Source of the DNA: an uncultured Collinsella sp. | Lineage (GTDB): Bacteria > Actinomycetota > Coriobacteriia > Coriobacteriales > Coriobacteriaceae | DNA: 48,543 bases | NCBI GenBank assembly: GCA_900757385.1 | Contig: CAAENO010000190.1 | Span: forward strand, 1 to 48,543 | Direction: 5' to 3' | In this document: positions 24,553-33,416 of the stretch, piece after piece | How positions within the stretch are numbered: the stretch's first letter is position 1 | Layout of the letters: every line of letters begins with the position of its first letter | Notes under the pieces: model-generated | The model's input: the letters and a program-made list of their open reading frames with translations, nothing else | Database searches by the model: none | What the model was told of the DNA's origin: nothing | Position numbers and translations under genes: made by a program

Positions 24553-24651
24553 AAGCCCGCCAGAGCGAGCAAGGTGCCTTGAAACGAGGCGGCATTGACC
24601 TTCTGGTCATGCCGCCGAAGTTGAAAGGCAGATTGCCGCCCTGGCGGGCTT
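24553..24651. repeat. Nested three-helix palindrome, 99 nt
   Basis: Three helices stack inside each other: AAGCCCGCCAG (24553-24563) with CTGGCGGGCTT (24641-24651); TGCCTT (24575-24580) with AAGGCA (24625-24630); GGCGGCATTGACC (24588-24600) with GGTCATGCCGCC (24605-24616). It lies between the convergent GntR and esterase genes, so it could act as a two-way terminator, but the internal loops are larger than usual. The rest of the 270-nt gap shows nothing clear. Confidence 0.7.
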
Positions 24652-24691
24652 ACAGCGTCAAGTGGTTACGGCGTTTGGTAAAACGCCATAA

Positions 24692-25594
24692 CTAAAACCC
24701 GTGGCGCTCCAGGAAGCGGAAAGCCAGGCGGACCCAGGGACGGACGGAAACCTGCTTGTCCTCGTTGTCGACCGCAGTATTGGCGTTGCCGAGCGAAAGG
24801 CCGTGGCCACCTTGGTCAAAGACGTGCATCTCGCATGCAACACCCTCCTCGGCCATGCGCTGTGCAAATGGGTAGACCTGCGCGATCGGCGCCGTCTTGT
24901 CGTCCGAAACGCCCCACACAAAGGTCGGGGGCATCTGGCGCGAAACGTGCGTGGTGGGGCAAATGTCGGTCAGGTGCTCATCGGTCGCCTCGCCGCCCGT
25001 CACCATCGACAGATAGTCGTTGAGCAAATCGCGTCCCGTCTTGCCACCCGTCTTGGGCACGCGCAGGTCGATGCGCGGGTCGCGCGTCTGCATATCGCGC
25101 ACATAGGCAAGGTCGAGCAACGGATAGCCCAGCACCACGGCGTCGGGACGAATATCCTCCGGACGAGCCCCGGCAAGGCCTGCGAAGGGTCCGGTCTTCC
25201 ACTGCGTTGCCAACGAGGCGCAGATCATGCCGCCCGCCGAGAAACCCACGATGCACACGCGCTTGGGATCGACATGCCACTCGTCGGCGTTGGCGCGCAC
25301 GGTAGCGACCATCTTGGCGAGGTCCGCCTGCGGGTGCGGAAAGCTCACGTCGCCCGTGGCGCTCGTCACATAGTTGAGCACAAAGGCCTGGTAGCCGCGG
25401 TCCAAAAATGCAAACGCCACCGGGTCCTGCTCGTGCGGAGCGATATGCGTAAACCCGCCTCCGCCGCAGATGATCACCGCGGGGCGGCGGCCATTGGGCT
25501 TGTCGGGCAGCGGCTCGGCACCCAGATACGTAAACGTCGCCGGATAATCCTCGGTCGGCTCCTCGCCCCACAGCGCATGGTTCTCAATAATCAT
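24692..25594 (-). CDS. Alpha/beta hydrolase, carboxylesterase / acetylesterase type
   Basis: A 300-residue cytoplasmic esterase of the Aes/acetyl-xylan-esterase-like group. GGGGFTHIAPHEQ is the oxyanion-hole region. The nucleophile is Ser119 in VGFSAGGM; the acid is in WGVSDDKTAP; the histidine is in DQGGHGLSLG near the C-terminus. ATG 25594 (MIIENHALWG) follows GGAGGGAGCACCT and is preferred over a start ten codons earlier. It stands alone; deacetylation of dietary glycans is a reasonable but unproven role. Confidence 0.85.
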   Translation of the reverse strand: MIIENHALWGEEPTEDYPATFTYLGAEPLPDKPNGRRPAVIICGGGGFTHIAPHEQDPVAFAFLDRGYQAFVLNYVTSATGDVSFPHPQADLAKMVATVRANADEWHVDPKRVCIVGFSAGGMICASLATQWKTGPFAGLAGARPEDIRPDAVVLGYPLLDLAYVRDMQTRDPRIDLRVPKTGGKTGRDLLNDYLSMVTGGEATDEHLTDICPTTHVSRQMPPTFVWGVSDDKTAPIAQVYPFAQRMAEEGVACEMHVFDQGGHGLSLGNANTAVDNEDKQVSVRPWVRLAFRFLERHGF

Positions 25595-25756
25595 AGGTGC
25601 TCCCTCCGTGCGATTCGTGCGCACTCATTTTTCGCATCTAAGCGTACCCCACTTGGGCCTGTGACGAAGAAACACTCCCGCAATAAGTTTCCCTTCAACT
25701 GATATATCACATAATCCCAGCTCAGAGGTATCATTAGGCAGCGTAGAATAGGGGCG

Positions 25757-25790
25757 TTGACCAAGCCGTGAAACACATACGAAACGTTTC
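25757..25790 (+). promoter_or_regulatory. TTGACC box and GAAACGTTTC operator upstream of the PTS gene
   Basis: TTGACC at 25757 is a good -35 box but the -10 is poor. GAAACGTTTC (25781-25790) is a perfect palindrome at the expected -10 region. It resembles operators of LacI-family regulators, including catabolite-response elements. The same decamer recurs just after the gene (26485-26494). Confidence 0.45.
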
Positions 25791-25838
25791 CGGCAAACAA
25801 AGCGCGCGATATGCGCACTTGATACGTTGGAGGCATCT

Positions 25839-26402
25839 ATGGGTCTGCTCGATTCGCTCAAGTCCACGTTCACTTCGTCGGGCGAGGCGTCCGTTCCGCC
25901 CGCAGCAAGCTTCGCCACCCGCGAAGGCGTCATATACGCCCCCGTCAACGGCGTGCTCGTCAACCTGAATGAGGTTCCCGACGAGACCATTGCCTCGGGC
26001 ATGCTTGGCCAGGGCTATGGCATCGAGCCCATCACCGACACCATTTACGCCCCCGCCAACGGCCGTATCGGCGCCACCACCGTCACCAACCACTCCATCG
26101 GCATGATTACCGAGGACGGCCTACGCGTGTTTATCCACGTCGGCCTGGGCACCGTGAAAATGAACGGTAAAGGCTTTGCTCGCTTTGTCGAGATGGGTGA
26201 CACGGTCAAGGCCGGCCAGCCGCTCATCAGCTTCGACCGCGACGCCATCAAGGCCGCCGGCCACGAGGACATCGTGACCGTCATCGTCTCTGAGCTCGAC
26301 CGCCTCAAGAGCATTGACCACGTCGGCGAGTCTGGCACGCTTATCGGCGGCAATCCGCTCGTCAAGCTTGGCGATCCGCTGCTGGTTGCCAAGACCAAGT
26401 AG
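25839..26402 (+). CDS. PTS glucose-type IIA component
   Basis: A 187-residue EIIA-Glc (Crr) family protein. It takes phosphate from HPr and passes it to an EIIB domain; in many bacteria it also signals sugar status. Both family histidines are present: H85 in TVTNHSIGMI and the phosphorylated H100 in RVFIHVGLGTVKMNGKGF. An N-terminal helix (MGLLDSLKSTF) precedes the barrel. ATG 25839 follows TTGGAGGCATCT. No EIIB or EIIC gene is nearby, so it acts in trans. Flanking GAAACGTTTC sites suggest carbon control. Confidence 0.92.
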   Translation: MGLLDSLKSTFTSSGEASVPPAASFATREGVIYAPVNGVLVNLNEVPDETIASGMLGQGYGIEPITDTIYAPANGRIGATTVTNHSIGMITEDGLRVFIHVGLGTVKMNGKGFARFVEMGDTVKAGQPLISFDRDAIKAAGHEDIVTVIVSELDRLKSIDHVGESGTLIGGNPLVKLGDPLLVAKTK

Positions 26403-26467
26403 CAGACCGCCGTCACATAACGGGTCAACCGCCTGTGCATCTTTGCCGCATTTGTGTTGTTGTTTTT

Positions 26468-26503
26468 GCCTATGTAGAGGTTCTGAAACGTTTCTATATA
26501 GGC
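26468..26503. promoter_or_regulatory. Palindrome around a second GAAACGTTTC
   Basis: GCCTATGTAGA (26468-26478) pairs with TCTATATAGGC (26493-26503) with one mismatch, and GAAACGTTTC lies inside at 26485-26494. It may be an operator for the acetyltransferase gene or a terminator of the PTS gene; no T run follows. Confidence 0.4.
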
Positions 26504-26637
26504 AGCTGAGCATCAACGCAGGTGCGGCTTTTGCGTAGCGAAGCATCGCCCCGCGGCATGTTGTTCAACCGCACGAACCCCCTTCCTTTGTCCGCGCAGA
26601 GCGCTAGACTGCTAGGTCGACATTGGAGGAAAGATCG

Positions 26638-28572
26638 ATGCAAAACACACCCACGGGCGCCGCACATGCCGCCCCTCAACGCACCCAACGCATCGTCGCG
26701 CTCGACGGGCTCCGCGCCCTCGCCATCGCCGGCGTCGTCCTATATCACCTTCGCCCCAGCCGCCTGACCGGCGGTTTTTTGGGCGTTACACTCTTCTTTA
26801 CGCTGAGTGGCTATCTCGCCACCAAAAGCATTATGCGGGCCACGGCACGCGACGGATTCTCGTACCCGCGCTATATCTGCCGCCGCATTGCACGCATGAT
26901 GCCACCAATCGTCGTGACCATCGCACTTACCGCCGTCGCCACCTACATCGCGGCCCCGAGCCTACTCCCTAAGGTGCAGCAGGACGCCCTGCCATCGGCA
27001 CTCTTTTTGAGCAACTGGTTCTACATCTTCCGCAACGTCTCGTATTTCGCCGCCGCGGGGCTCCCCTCGCCGCTCACACACCTATGGTTCTGCGCTGTCA
27101 CTATGCAGTTCTATCTGGTATGGCCGGTCATCCTTATGGCGCTGTGCAGCAAAACCAGGTCGCGCAACACTGCCATCGGCATCACGATCGCATTCGCGCT
27201 TGTATCGACGGCAACCATGCTCCTCATGTTTAATCCCACCGCCGACACATCGCGTGTCTACTACGGAACCGACGCCCGCGCCGCCGAGCTTCTATGCGGA
27301 GCCTTAGCCGCCATCGCCGCGCCGCGTCTGCGCGAGATGCTGAGCGGTAATATCCATACCCCCGGCGCTAACAAGGGCATCTCAAAGGTCAACGCGATTT
27401 CTATCGCGTGGCTCATTGCCGTTATAGCCGGCGCACTCATGCTGACCGGAGAGAGCGCCTGGCTCTACCGCGGCGGCTTTTTGCTGTTTGCCCTCGTCAC
27501 CGGGCTCCTTATCACCTGCGTACAAAACACGGAATGCATCGTGCGTCGTCTGTTGTCGGTCAAGCCGCTCGTCTGGCTGGGCCAGCGCTCGTTCTCAGTC
27601 TATCTGGTGCACTATCCCCTACTGCTTCTTATGAACCCCGCAACCCGCACTACCCGCATCGCCTGGTGGGAGCAGGTATTACAGCTTGTACTGATCCTTG
27701 CGGTAGCCGAGGTTTTCTATCGCCTCGTCGAACGCCCTTGGTCCCACAAGCCGGCCCAACAGGACAGCACGGCAAGAAAGCACGTCCCCGCGCCCGCCAT
27801 GGTACTCTCCGCGCTTGGCGCCGCATGCGTCGCCGCACTTGCCTTTGCGCCGCTTGACTGGGCAGGCATCGCCACCGCCCGCGCCGAGCAGCTCCGTCCC
27901 GAGCTGGCCCAGAACGCGACCTCGGCCCAGGACAACGGCGCGAACATCAAGGGCGCCGAGCCCGCATCCGGTAAAGGTTCCCAGCCCAGCAACACCGCAT
28001 CCGATGACGCCACCAAGCAAAAACCCAAAGAGGGACCTATCGCCGAAAAGGTCCCCAAGAACTTGGACTGGAAGAGCTTTACCTACGACAAGGCAACCGG
28101 AACCTGCGACGCCCGCGTGCTCATGATCGGCGACTCGGTCACCGCAGGTGCCCAATCTGGCATTCAGGCGGTGCTCCCCAACGCGCACATCGACGGCGTG
28201 GTGAGCCGCCAGTTCTACACCTTCCAGGATGTCTATGCACAGGACAGTGCCAACTACGATCCAAGCGTGGTCATCTGTGCGCTTGGCACCAACGGCCTCA
28301 TCCGCGACCCTCAGCAGGTGCAGGACGTGATTAACGCCGTGGGCGGCAAGCCCATCTACTTTGTAACCGTGCGCGTACCGCTCGAGCTACAGGACCGCAA
28401 TAACCAGACGATTCGTGACGTCTGCGCCCAAAACGACAACGCCGGCGTCATCGACTGGAACGGTGCCTCAGAGGGCCACAGCGAATACCTTGTCGACGAC
28501 GGCACACACCTCACCCAGGCGGGAATCGACACCTACGCTACCCTCATACGTCAAGCCATCTGCGGGCACTAG
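26638..28572 (+). CDS. OatA-like acyltransferase with SGNH hydrolase domain
   Basis: A 644-residue membrane enzyme. Residues 1-400 are an acyltransferase-3 domain with about 10-11 spans and the motifs ALDGLRALAIAGVVLYHL and FLGVTLFFTLSGYL. A flexible linker rich in Ser/Asn/Lys (about 430-480) leads to an extracytoplasmic SGNH esterase/transferase domain: Ser in VLMIGDSVTAG, Asn in ALGTNG, and Asp-His in DDGTHLTQAG. This is the plan of peptidoglycan O-acetyltransferase OatA, which protects the wall against lysozyme. ATG 26638 follows GGAGGAAAGATCG; an in-frame TTG 15 nt upstream is less likely. It is monocistronic. Confidence 0.9.
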   Translation: MQNTPTGAAHAAPQRTQRIVALDGLRALAIAGVVLYHLRPSRLTGGFLGVTLFFTLSGYLATKSIMRATARDGFSYPRYICRRIARMMPPIVVTIALTAVATYIAAPSLLPKVQQDALPSALFLSNWFYIFRNVSYFAAAGLPSPLTHLWFCAVTMQFYLVWPVILMALCSKTRSRNTAIGITIAFALVSTATMLLMFNPTADTSRVYYGTDARAAELLCGALAAIAAPRLREMLSGNIHTPGANKGISKVNAISIAWLIAVIAGALMLTGESAWLYRGGFLLFALVTGLLITCVQNTECIVRRLLSVKPLVWLGQRSFSVYLVHYPLLLLMNPATRTTRIAWWEQVLQLVLILAVAEVFYRLVERPWSHKPAQQDSTARKHVPAPAMVLSALGAACVAALAFAPLDWAGIATARAEQLRPELAQNATSAQDNGANIKGAEPASGKGSQPSNTASDDATKQKPKEGPIAEKVPKNLDWKSFTYDKATGTCDARVLMIGDSVTAGAQSGIQAVLPNAHIDGVVSRQFYTFQDVYAQDSANYDPSVVICALGTNGLIRDPQQVQDVINAVGGKPIYFVTVRVPLELQDRNNQTIRDVCAQNDNAGVIDWNGASEGHSEYLVDDGTHLTQAGIDTYATLIRQAICGH

Positions 28573-28633
28573 GCAACGCAGAATCGGCGCTTGCGCGGTA
28601 CCCACGTCACGCCCATACATCACACCCGACGTT

Positions 28634-28662
28634 TTGCTACGCCCCCACTCGCGGGTTAGAAT
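28634..28662 (+). promoter_or_regulatory. Predicted asnS promoter
   Basis: TTGCTA (28634-28639), 17 bases, TAGAAT (28657-28662). The leader of about 40 nt is too short for a T-box. Confidence 0.55.
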
Positions 28663-28708
28663 GGTTAACTGTTTGGAAATAATCCGTACAACCGTTATGG
28701 GAGGATAC

Positions 28709-30112
28709 GTGAACCGCACCAAAATCGCGCAGCTCTATACGCACGCCGAGTCGCTCGGCGGCCAGACCGTCACCGTTGCCGGCTGGGTCAAGTCCGTCCG
28801 CGACATGAAGAACTTTGGCTTCGTTACGCTCAACGACGGCAGCTGCTTCCGCGACCTGCAGGTCGTCATGAACCGCGAGGCGCTCGACAACTACGACGAG
28901 ATCGCCCATCAAAACGTCTCGGCCGCACTCATCTGCACCGGCACCGTCAAGCTGACCCCCGATGCGCCCCAGCCCTTCGAGCTTTCTGCCGCTTCCATCG
29001 AGGTCGAGGGCACGAGCGCCCCGGATTACCCGCTGCAGAAGAAGCGCGCAACCGTTGAGTTCCTGCGCACCCAGCAGCACCTGCGCCCGCGCACCAACCT
29101 GTTCCGCGCTGTGTTCCGCATCCGCTCTGTCGCGGCTGCCGCTATCCACCGCTTCTTCCAGGAGCAGGGCTTTGTCTACGTCAACACCCCCATCATCACC
29201 ACGAGTGACTGCGAGGGCGCCGGCGAGATGTTCCGCGTGACCACGCTCGACCCCAAAAACCCGCCCCTCACCGAGTCCGGCGAGGTCGACTGGAGTCAGG
29301 ACTTCTTTGGCAAGCATGCGAGCCTCACCGTTTCCGGCCAGCTCAATGCCGAAAACTTTGCCATGGCCTTTGGCGACGTGTACACCTTTGGCCCCACCTT
29401 CCGCGCCGAAAACTCCAACACCACGCGCCATGCCGCCGAGTTTTGGATGATTGAGCCCGAGATGGCATTTGCCGATCTGAACGACTACATGGATAACGCC
29501 GAGGCCATGCTCAAGTACGTCCTTAAGGACGTTATGGCCACCTGCCCCGACGAGCTCAACATGCTCAACAAGTTTGTGGACAAAGGCCTGATCGAGCGTC
29601 TGAACCACGTGGCAAACTCCGACTTTGCCCGCGTTACCTACACCGAGGCCGTCGAGATCCTGGAGCAGGCAGTTGCTGCGGGCCACCAGTTTGATTACCC
29701 CGTCAGCTGGGGCATCGACCTGCAAACCGAGCACGAGCGCTTCCTGACCGAGGAGCACTTTAAGCGCCCGACCTTCGTAACCGACTACCCGGCAGAGATC
29801 AAGGCCTTCTACATGCGCATGAACGACGACGGCAAGACCGTCGCCGCCGCCGACTGCCTGGTGCCGGGCATCGGCGAGATCATCGGTGGCTCCCAGCGCG
29901 AGGAGCGCCTGGACCTGCTCGAGGGTCGCATTAAGGATCTGGGCATGGCACCCGAGCAGTACAAGTACTATCTGGACTTGCGCCGCTATGGTTCCTGCAA
30001 GCACGCCGGCTACGGCTTGGGCTTCGAGCGCCTGGTCATGTATCTGACCGGTGTTGGCAACATCCGCGACGTCCTGCCGCACCCTCGTACCGTGGGTAAC
30101 GCCGACTTCTAA
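28709..30112 (+). CDS. asnS: Asparaginyl-tRNA synthetase
   Basis: Charges tRNA-Asn; a class IIb synthetase of 467 residues. The N-terminal OB-fold anticodon-binding domain contains VTVAGWVKSVRDMKNFGFVT. Motif 2 is FRAENSNTTRHAAEFWMIE and motif 3 GYGLGFERLVMYLTG. The NIRDVLPHPRTVGNADF end is typical of AsnRS rather than AspRS. The GTG at 28709 follows GGGAGGATAC. It ends at a strong terminator and is monocistronic. Confidence 0.97.
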   Translation: MNRTKIAQLYTHAESLGGQTVTVAGWVKSVRDMKNFGFVTLNDGSCFRDLQVVMNREALDNYDEIAHQNVSAALICTGTVKLTPDAPQPFELSAASIEVEGTSAPDYPLQKKRATVEFLRTQQHLRPRTNLFRAVFRIRSVAAAAIHRFFQEQGFVYVNTPIITTSDCEGAGEMFRVTTLDPKNPPLTESGEVDWSQDFFGKHASLTVSGQLNAENFAMAFGDVYTFGPTFRAENSNTTRHAAEFWMIEPEMAFADLNDYMDNAEAMLKYVLKDVMATCPDELNMLNKFVDKGLIERLNHVANSDFARVTYTEAVEILEQAVAAGHQFDYPVSWGIDLQTEHERFLTEEHFKRPTFVTDYPAEIKAFYMRMNDDGKTVAAADCLVPGIGEIIGGSQREERLDLLEGRIKDLGMAPEQYKYYLDLRRYGSCKHAGYGLGFERLVMYLTGVGNIRDVLPHPRTVGNADF

Positions 30113-30151
30113 TCGCCGTAACGTCACAAAACGCATCATATCGCATGATAT

Positions 30152-30186
30152 AAGTGCCTCTCGGCAAGCCGAGAGGCACTTTTTTA
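30152..30186 (+). terminator. rho-independent terminator of asnS
   Basis: A 14-bp stem AAGTGCCTCTCGGC / GCCGAGAGGCACTT with an AA loop, followed by T6. Confidence 0.95.
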
Positions 30187-30360
30187 ACAGTGTCCGTCAA
30201 GCTTTTGGCAAGGTTTTGGTCAGTCGAGCAGGGCTGTTGAAAACTCGACCCGCCGTTTGCCGACGGCTACCGACCGCCCAGAGCGCCGTGCGCCCCTGGG
30301 AAAGCCCCGCGTCCTAGGCTCCATACCGTCGCCACCCAAAACGGAAAGGACGTGGGCACT

Positions 30361-31149
30361 ATGACCGAAGCCGTTGTTGAAAACTACGAGACCACGACCA
30401 GGGGCTCCGCCTCGATGGCAGCCTATCGCGCCGTACGCATCCTGCAGCTCTTGAGCGAGAACACCGGCGAGGACAAGGCGCTGCTTTCCGACGAGCTGGT
30501 CGAGCTCCTTGCCCATCCCGACGACCCCGCCCGCATGCCCATCTCGGCGGCACGCCGCAGCATCTATACCTCGATATCCGCACTTCGTCACGCCGGATAC
30601 GAAATCGACTATAAACGCGGCGTGGGCTATCGGCTCCTCACCCGCCCGCTTGCTGACGAGGAGATCATACGGCTCCACGGCATGGTCATGCGCAACCGGT
30701 CGACGCCCATAGCCATTCGAAAGAGCATGGCGCAGCACCTGGTCGCCATGGCGAGCGCCGATGTTCGCGGCTATCTCGATATGCCCGAACCGGCACCGGC
30801 CGCCAACGACGCGCCCGTCAAGAAAACGCGTCCGCACGCCAAGCGTATCGACACGTGCGAGCTCGTCGAACAGGCCATCGACCATGGGACAACTGTTAGC
30901 TTTGATATCTCAAACATCCTGGCCCGAGGCGAAACCGAGGTGGTGCGGATGACGGTCCGGCCCTTTGCCATCAGGCAGCGCGATGGCGTCTCGTATCTGC
31001 TGGGAACGGTCTACGACACCCGAGGCGTCGACGACACCCTGCGCACCGTTGAGGTCAGCCGCATGAGAAACGTCAGCACGCGTTTGCTCGATGGCAAGAA
31101 ACTCTTTGCCGCGCTAGACGATGAAGACAGCCCCGCGCCCGCAGCATAA
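30361..31149 (+). CDS. WYL-domain helix-turn-helix regulator
   Basis: A 262-residue regulator. About 20-100 is a winged helix with ISAARRSIYTSISALRHAGY and KRGVGYRLL, as in DeoR/HTH_11 proteins. After an Ala/Pro-rich linker (about 140-155), residues 160-255 resemble a WYL ligand-sensing domain: VRPFAIRQRDGVSYLLGTVY followed by LRTVEVSRMRNV. The literal WYL triad is replaced by SYL. The ATG at 30361 is preferred (AAAGGA ten bases upstream) over a GTG at 30352. Target genes are not evident; the ABC importer downstream has its own promoter. Confidence 0.8.
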   Translation: MTEAVVENYETTTRGSASMAAYRAVRILQLLSENTGEDKALLSDELVELLAHPDDPARMPISAARRSIYTSISALRHAGYEIDYKRGVGYRLLTRPLADEEIIRLHGMVMRNRSTPIAIRKSMAQHLVAMASADVRGYLDMPEPAPAANDAPVKKTRPHAKRIDTCELVEQAIDHGTTVSFDISNILARGETEVVRMTVRPFAIRQRDGVSYLLGTVYDTRGVDDTLRTVEVSRMRNVSTRLLDGKKLFAALDDEDSPAPAA

Positions 31150-31216
31150 GCCCCGTTACCGTCCGTCGTTCCTCAGCACCGCCCATCCGGTTCAGTATTA
31201 AAAACACGCCAGGATG

Positions 31217-31244
31217 TTGTAAAAATGGGCATCGGCGTTACTAT
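31217..31244 (+). promoter_or_regulatory. Predicted promoter of the ABC importer
   Basis: TTGTAA (31217-31222), 16 bases, TACTAT (31239-31244). The leader that follows can form TGCACT..AGTGCA and CAGTAT..ATACTG hairpins, possibly regulatory. Confidence 0.5.
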
Positions 31245-31307
31245 AGTCCCACTTGCACTTTTTCCTAGTGCAGTATTTCCAGCCATTTTTATACTGGGGG
31301 TAATGAT

Positions 31308-32288
31308 ATGAAGGACATCACCATCAGCCGCAGGAGCCTTCTTGTCTCCGCTGGCCTGCTCGCGCTCGCTCCGCTCGCCGGATGCGGCGGCAACTCTGGT
31401 TCCGGCTCCGCTGCCGCCGGTTCCGACTACACCATCGGCGTTCTGCAGCTCACCGAGCACTCCGCGCTCGATGCCGCCAACGACGGCTTCGTCAAGGCCA
31501 TCAAGAAGAGCGGTCTCAAGGTCAAGATCGACCAGAAGAACGCCCAGAACGACCAGTCCACGTGTAAGTCCATTGCCGACAAGTTCGTAGGTGACGGCGT
31601 CGACCTGATCTACGCCATCGCCACGCCTGCCGCGCAGGCTGCCGCCGGCGCCACCGCTGATATCCCCATCGTTGGCTGCGCCATCACCGATTACGCCGCT
31701 TCTGGCCTGGTCCAGGACAATGACAAGCCCGGCACCAACGTCACGGGCGCTTCCGACCTCACCCCGGTCGCCGAGCAGCTCGAGATGATGCAGAAGGTCC
31801 TGCCCGATGTAAAGAAGGTCGGTCTGCTCTACTGCACCGCCGAGTCCAACTCCGACGTCCAAATCAAGGCCGCCAAGAAGGAACTCGGCAAGCTGGGCCT
31901 GGAGTACACCGACTTCACCGTCTCGAGCTCCAACGAGATCCAGTCCGTCGTCGAGTCCGCCGTGGGCAAGGTCGACGCGCTCTACTCCCCCACCGACAAC
32001 ACCATCGCCGCGGGCGCTTCGCAGGTGGGCCAGATCTGCAAGGAAAACAAGCTTCCCTACGTGACTGGCGAGGAGGGCATGTGCATGGCCGGTGGCCTGT
32101 TCACCCTCTCCATCAACTATAAGGACCTGGGCTACGCCGCGGGCGAGATGGCCGTTAAGATCCTGAAGGGCGAGGCCAAGCCCGAGGATATGCCGATCAA
32201 GCACCTCTCGAGCAAGGACCTGGTCGTCGTCAAGAACGACGAGATGGCCGAGGCCCTAGGCATCGACCTTTCCGCTCTGGACGAGTAG
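31308..32288 (+). CDS. ABC transporter substrate-binding lipoprotein (TrpX-like)
   Basis: A 326-residue extracytoplasmic solute receptor of the ABC_sub_bind (PF04392) type. A twin-Arg-like signal (ISRRSLLVSAGLLALAPLAG) ends in the lipobox LAGC with lipid-bearing Cys26. Family motifs include GVLQLTEHSALDAANDGF, AIATPAAQAA and SPTDNTIAAG. Such receptors pair with a single-gene permease and ATPase, as downstream here, and relatives bind tryptophan or other aromatic compounds. The ligand is not determined. ATG 31308 follows GGGGGTAATGAT. Confidence 0.9.
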   Translation: MKDITISRRSLLVSAGLLALAPLAGCGGNSGSGSAAAGSDYTIGVLQLTEHSALDAANDGFVKAIKKSGLKVKIDQKNAQNDQSTCKSIADKFVGDGVDLIYAIATPAAQAAAGATADIPIVGCAITDYAASGLVQDNDKPGTNVTGASDLTPVAEQLEMMQKVLPDVKKVGLLYCTAESNSDVQIKAAKKELGKLGLEYTDFTVSSSNEIQSVVESAVGKVDALYSPTDNTIAAGASQVGQICKENKLPYVTGEEGMCMAGGLFTLSINYKDLGYAAGEMAVKILKGEAKPEDMPIKHLSSKDLVVVKNDEMAEALGIDLSALDE

Positions 32289-32359
32289 CGCCATGCGCGG
32301 TAACGCGTCTAGGGCCCGCACGCGCGCCACAGCCGCGTTATTCAATATCTGAGTCCTTG

Positions 32360-32388
32360 GGGCGAACGCTAAAGACCGGCGTTCGCCC
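32360..32388 (+). terminator. Hairpin between receptor and permease genes
   Basis: GGGCGAACGC pairs with GCGTTCGCCC, followed by TGCTTGTTT. Probably a partial terminator that allows more receptor than permease to be made. Confidence 0.55.
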
Positions 32389-32492
32389 TGCTTGTTTCGG
32401 ATGAGACAAAACATCCGTCCGCAGCTCTTTTATGCATTGGTACCGCTATTATGGAAAATCACGTGTCCACCCTATCCTAGGAGGTATGAAGC

Positions 32493-33416
32493 ATGCTCAT
32501 TGCATTGCAGGGCGCCGTTTCGCAGGGCGTCCTCTGGGGCATTATGGTGCTTGGCGTGTTTATCACGTTCCGCCTGCTCGACATCCCCGATATGACCTGC
32601 GACGGCAGCTTTGCCCTCGGCGGCTGTGTCTGCGCCGTGCTCATCGTCAATAACAACGTCGACCCGCTGCTCGCCGTGCTGGCCGGCATGTGCGCCGGCG
32701 CCATCGCCGGTGCTGTCACGGGCATTCTGACCACCGTCTTCGAGATTCCCGCGATCCTCGCCGGAATCCTCACCCAGATCAGTCTGTGGTCCGTCAACCT
32801 GCGCATCATGGGCAAGTCCAACACGCCCATCCTCGCCAAGGGCACCATCTTCTCGTCTGTTAGCAACATGACGGGCCTGCCGCAGTCCACCGTCGCCATC
32901 ATCCTGGGCATCTTGCTCGCTGTGGCTATCGTCGCCATCCTGTATTGGTTCTTTGGCACCGAGATCGGCTCGGCACTGCGCGCCACCGGCAACAACGAGT
33001 ACATGATCCGCGCCCTGGGCGTCAACACCAACTCCACCAAGATGATCGCGCTGGTGCTCTCCAACGCCCTCATCGGCCTTTCGGGCGCGCTCATCTGCCA
33101 GAGCCAGAAGTACGCCGACATTGGTATGGGCACCGGTGCCATCGTTATCGGTCTTGCCGCCATTGTTATCGGCGAGGTGCTCGGCCGCCTGCTGCCCGGC
33201 GGTCTCACGCAGTTTAGCGTCCGCCTGGCCTCCGCCGTCTTTGGCTCCGTGGTCTACTTCCTCATCCGCGCCATCGTGCTGCAGCTGGGCATGGACGCCA
33301 ACGACATGAAGCTGCTCTCCGCTGTGATTGTCGCCGTGGCCCTGTGCGTGCCCGTGGTTTGGGAGCGTTACAAGCTCCGCAGCTCCTACACGAGGGGAGA
33401 TGAGGCAGATGCTTAA
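32493..33416 (+). CDS. ABC transporter permease (TrpY-like)
   Basis: A 307-residue integral membrane protein with about 8-9 spans, of the branched-chain-type (LivM/RbsC-like) permease fold used by PF04392 systems. The segment FRLLDIPDMTCDGSFALGGC near the N-terminus and GSALRATGNNEYMIRALGVN, the coupling region, are characteristic. ATG 32493 follows AGGAGGTATGAAGC. Its 3' end overlaps the ATPase start by 8 nt, showing translational coupling. Confidence 0.9.
   Translation: MLIALQGAVSQGVLWGIMVLGVFITFRLLDIPDMTCDGSFALGGCVCAVLIVNNNVDPLLAVLAGMCAGAIAGAVTGILTTVFEIPAILAGILTQISLWSVNLRIMGKSNTPILAKGTIFSSVSNMTGLPQSTVAIILGILLAVAIVAILYWFFGTEIGSALRATGNNEYMIRALGVNTNSTKMIALVLSNALIGLSGALICQSQKYADIGMGTGAIVIGLAAIVIGEVLGRLLPGGLTQFSVRLASAVFGSVVYFLIRAIVLQLGMDANDMKLLSAVIVAVALCVPVVWERYKLRSSYTRGDEADA

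Noticed and set aside
28637..30139. A 500-codon frame opposite asnS
   Set aside because: Shadow frame of asnS; no start signal and no domain.
31217..31307. T-box riboswitch before the TrpX-like importer
   Set aside because: The leader is only about 60 nt and lacks the T-box sequence and a specifier stem.
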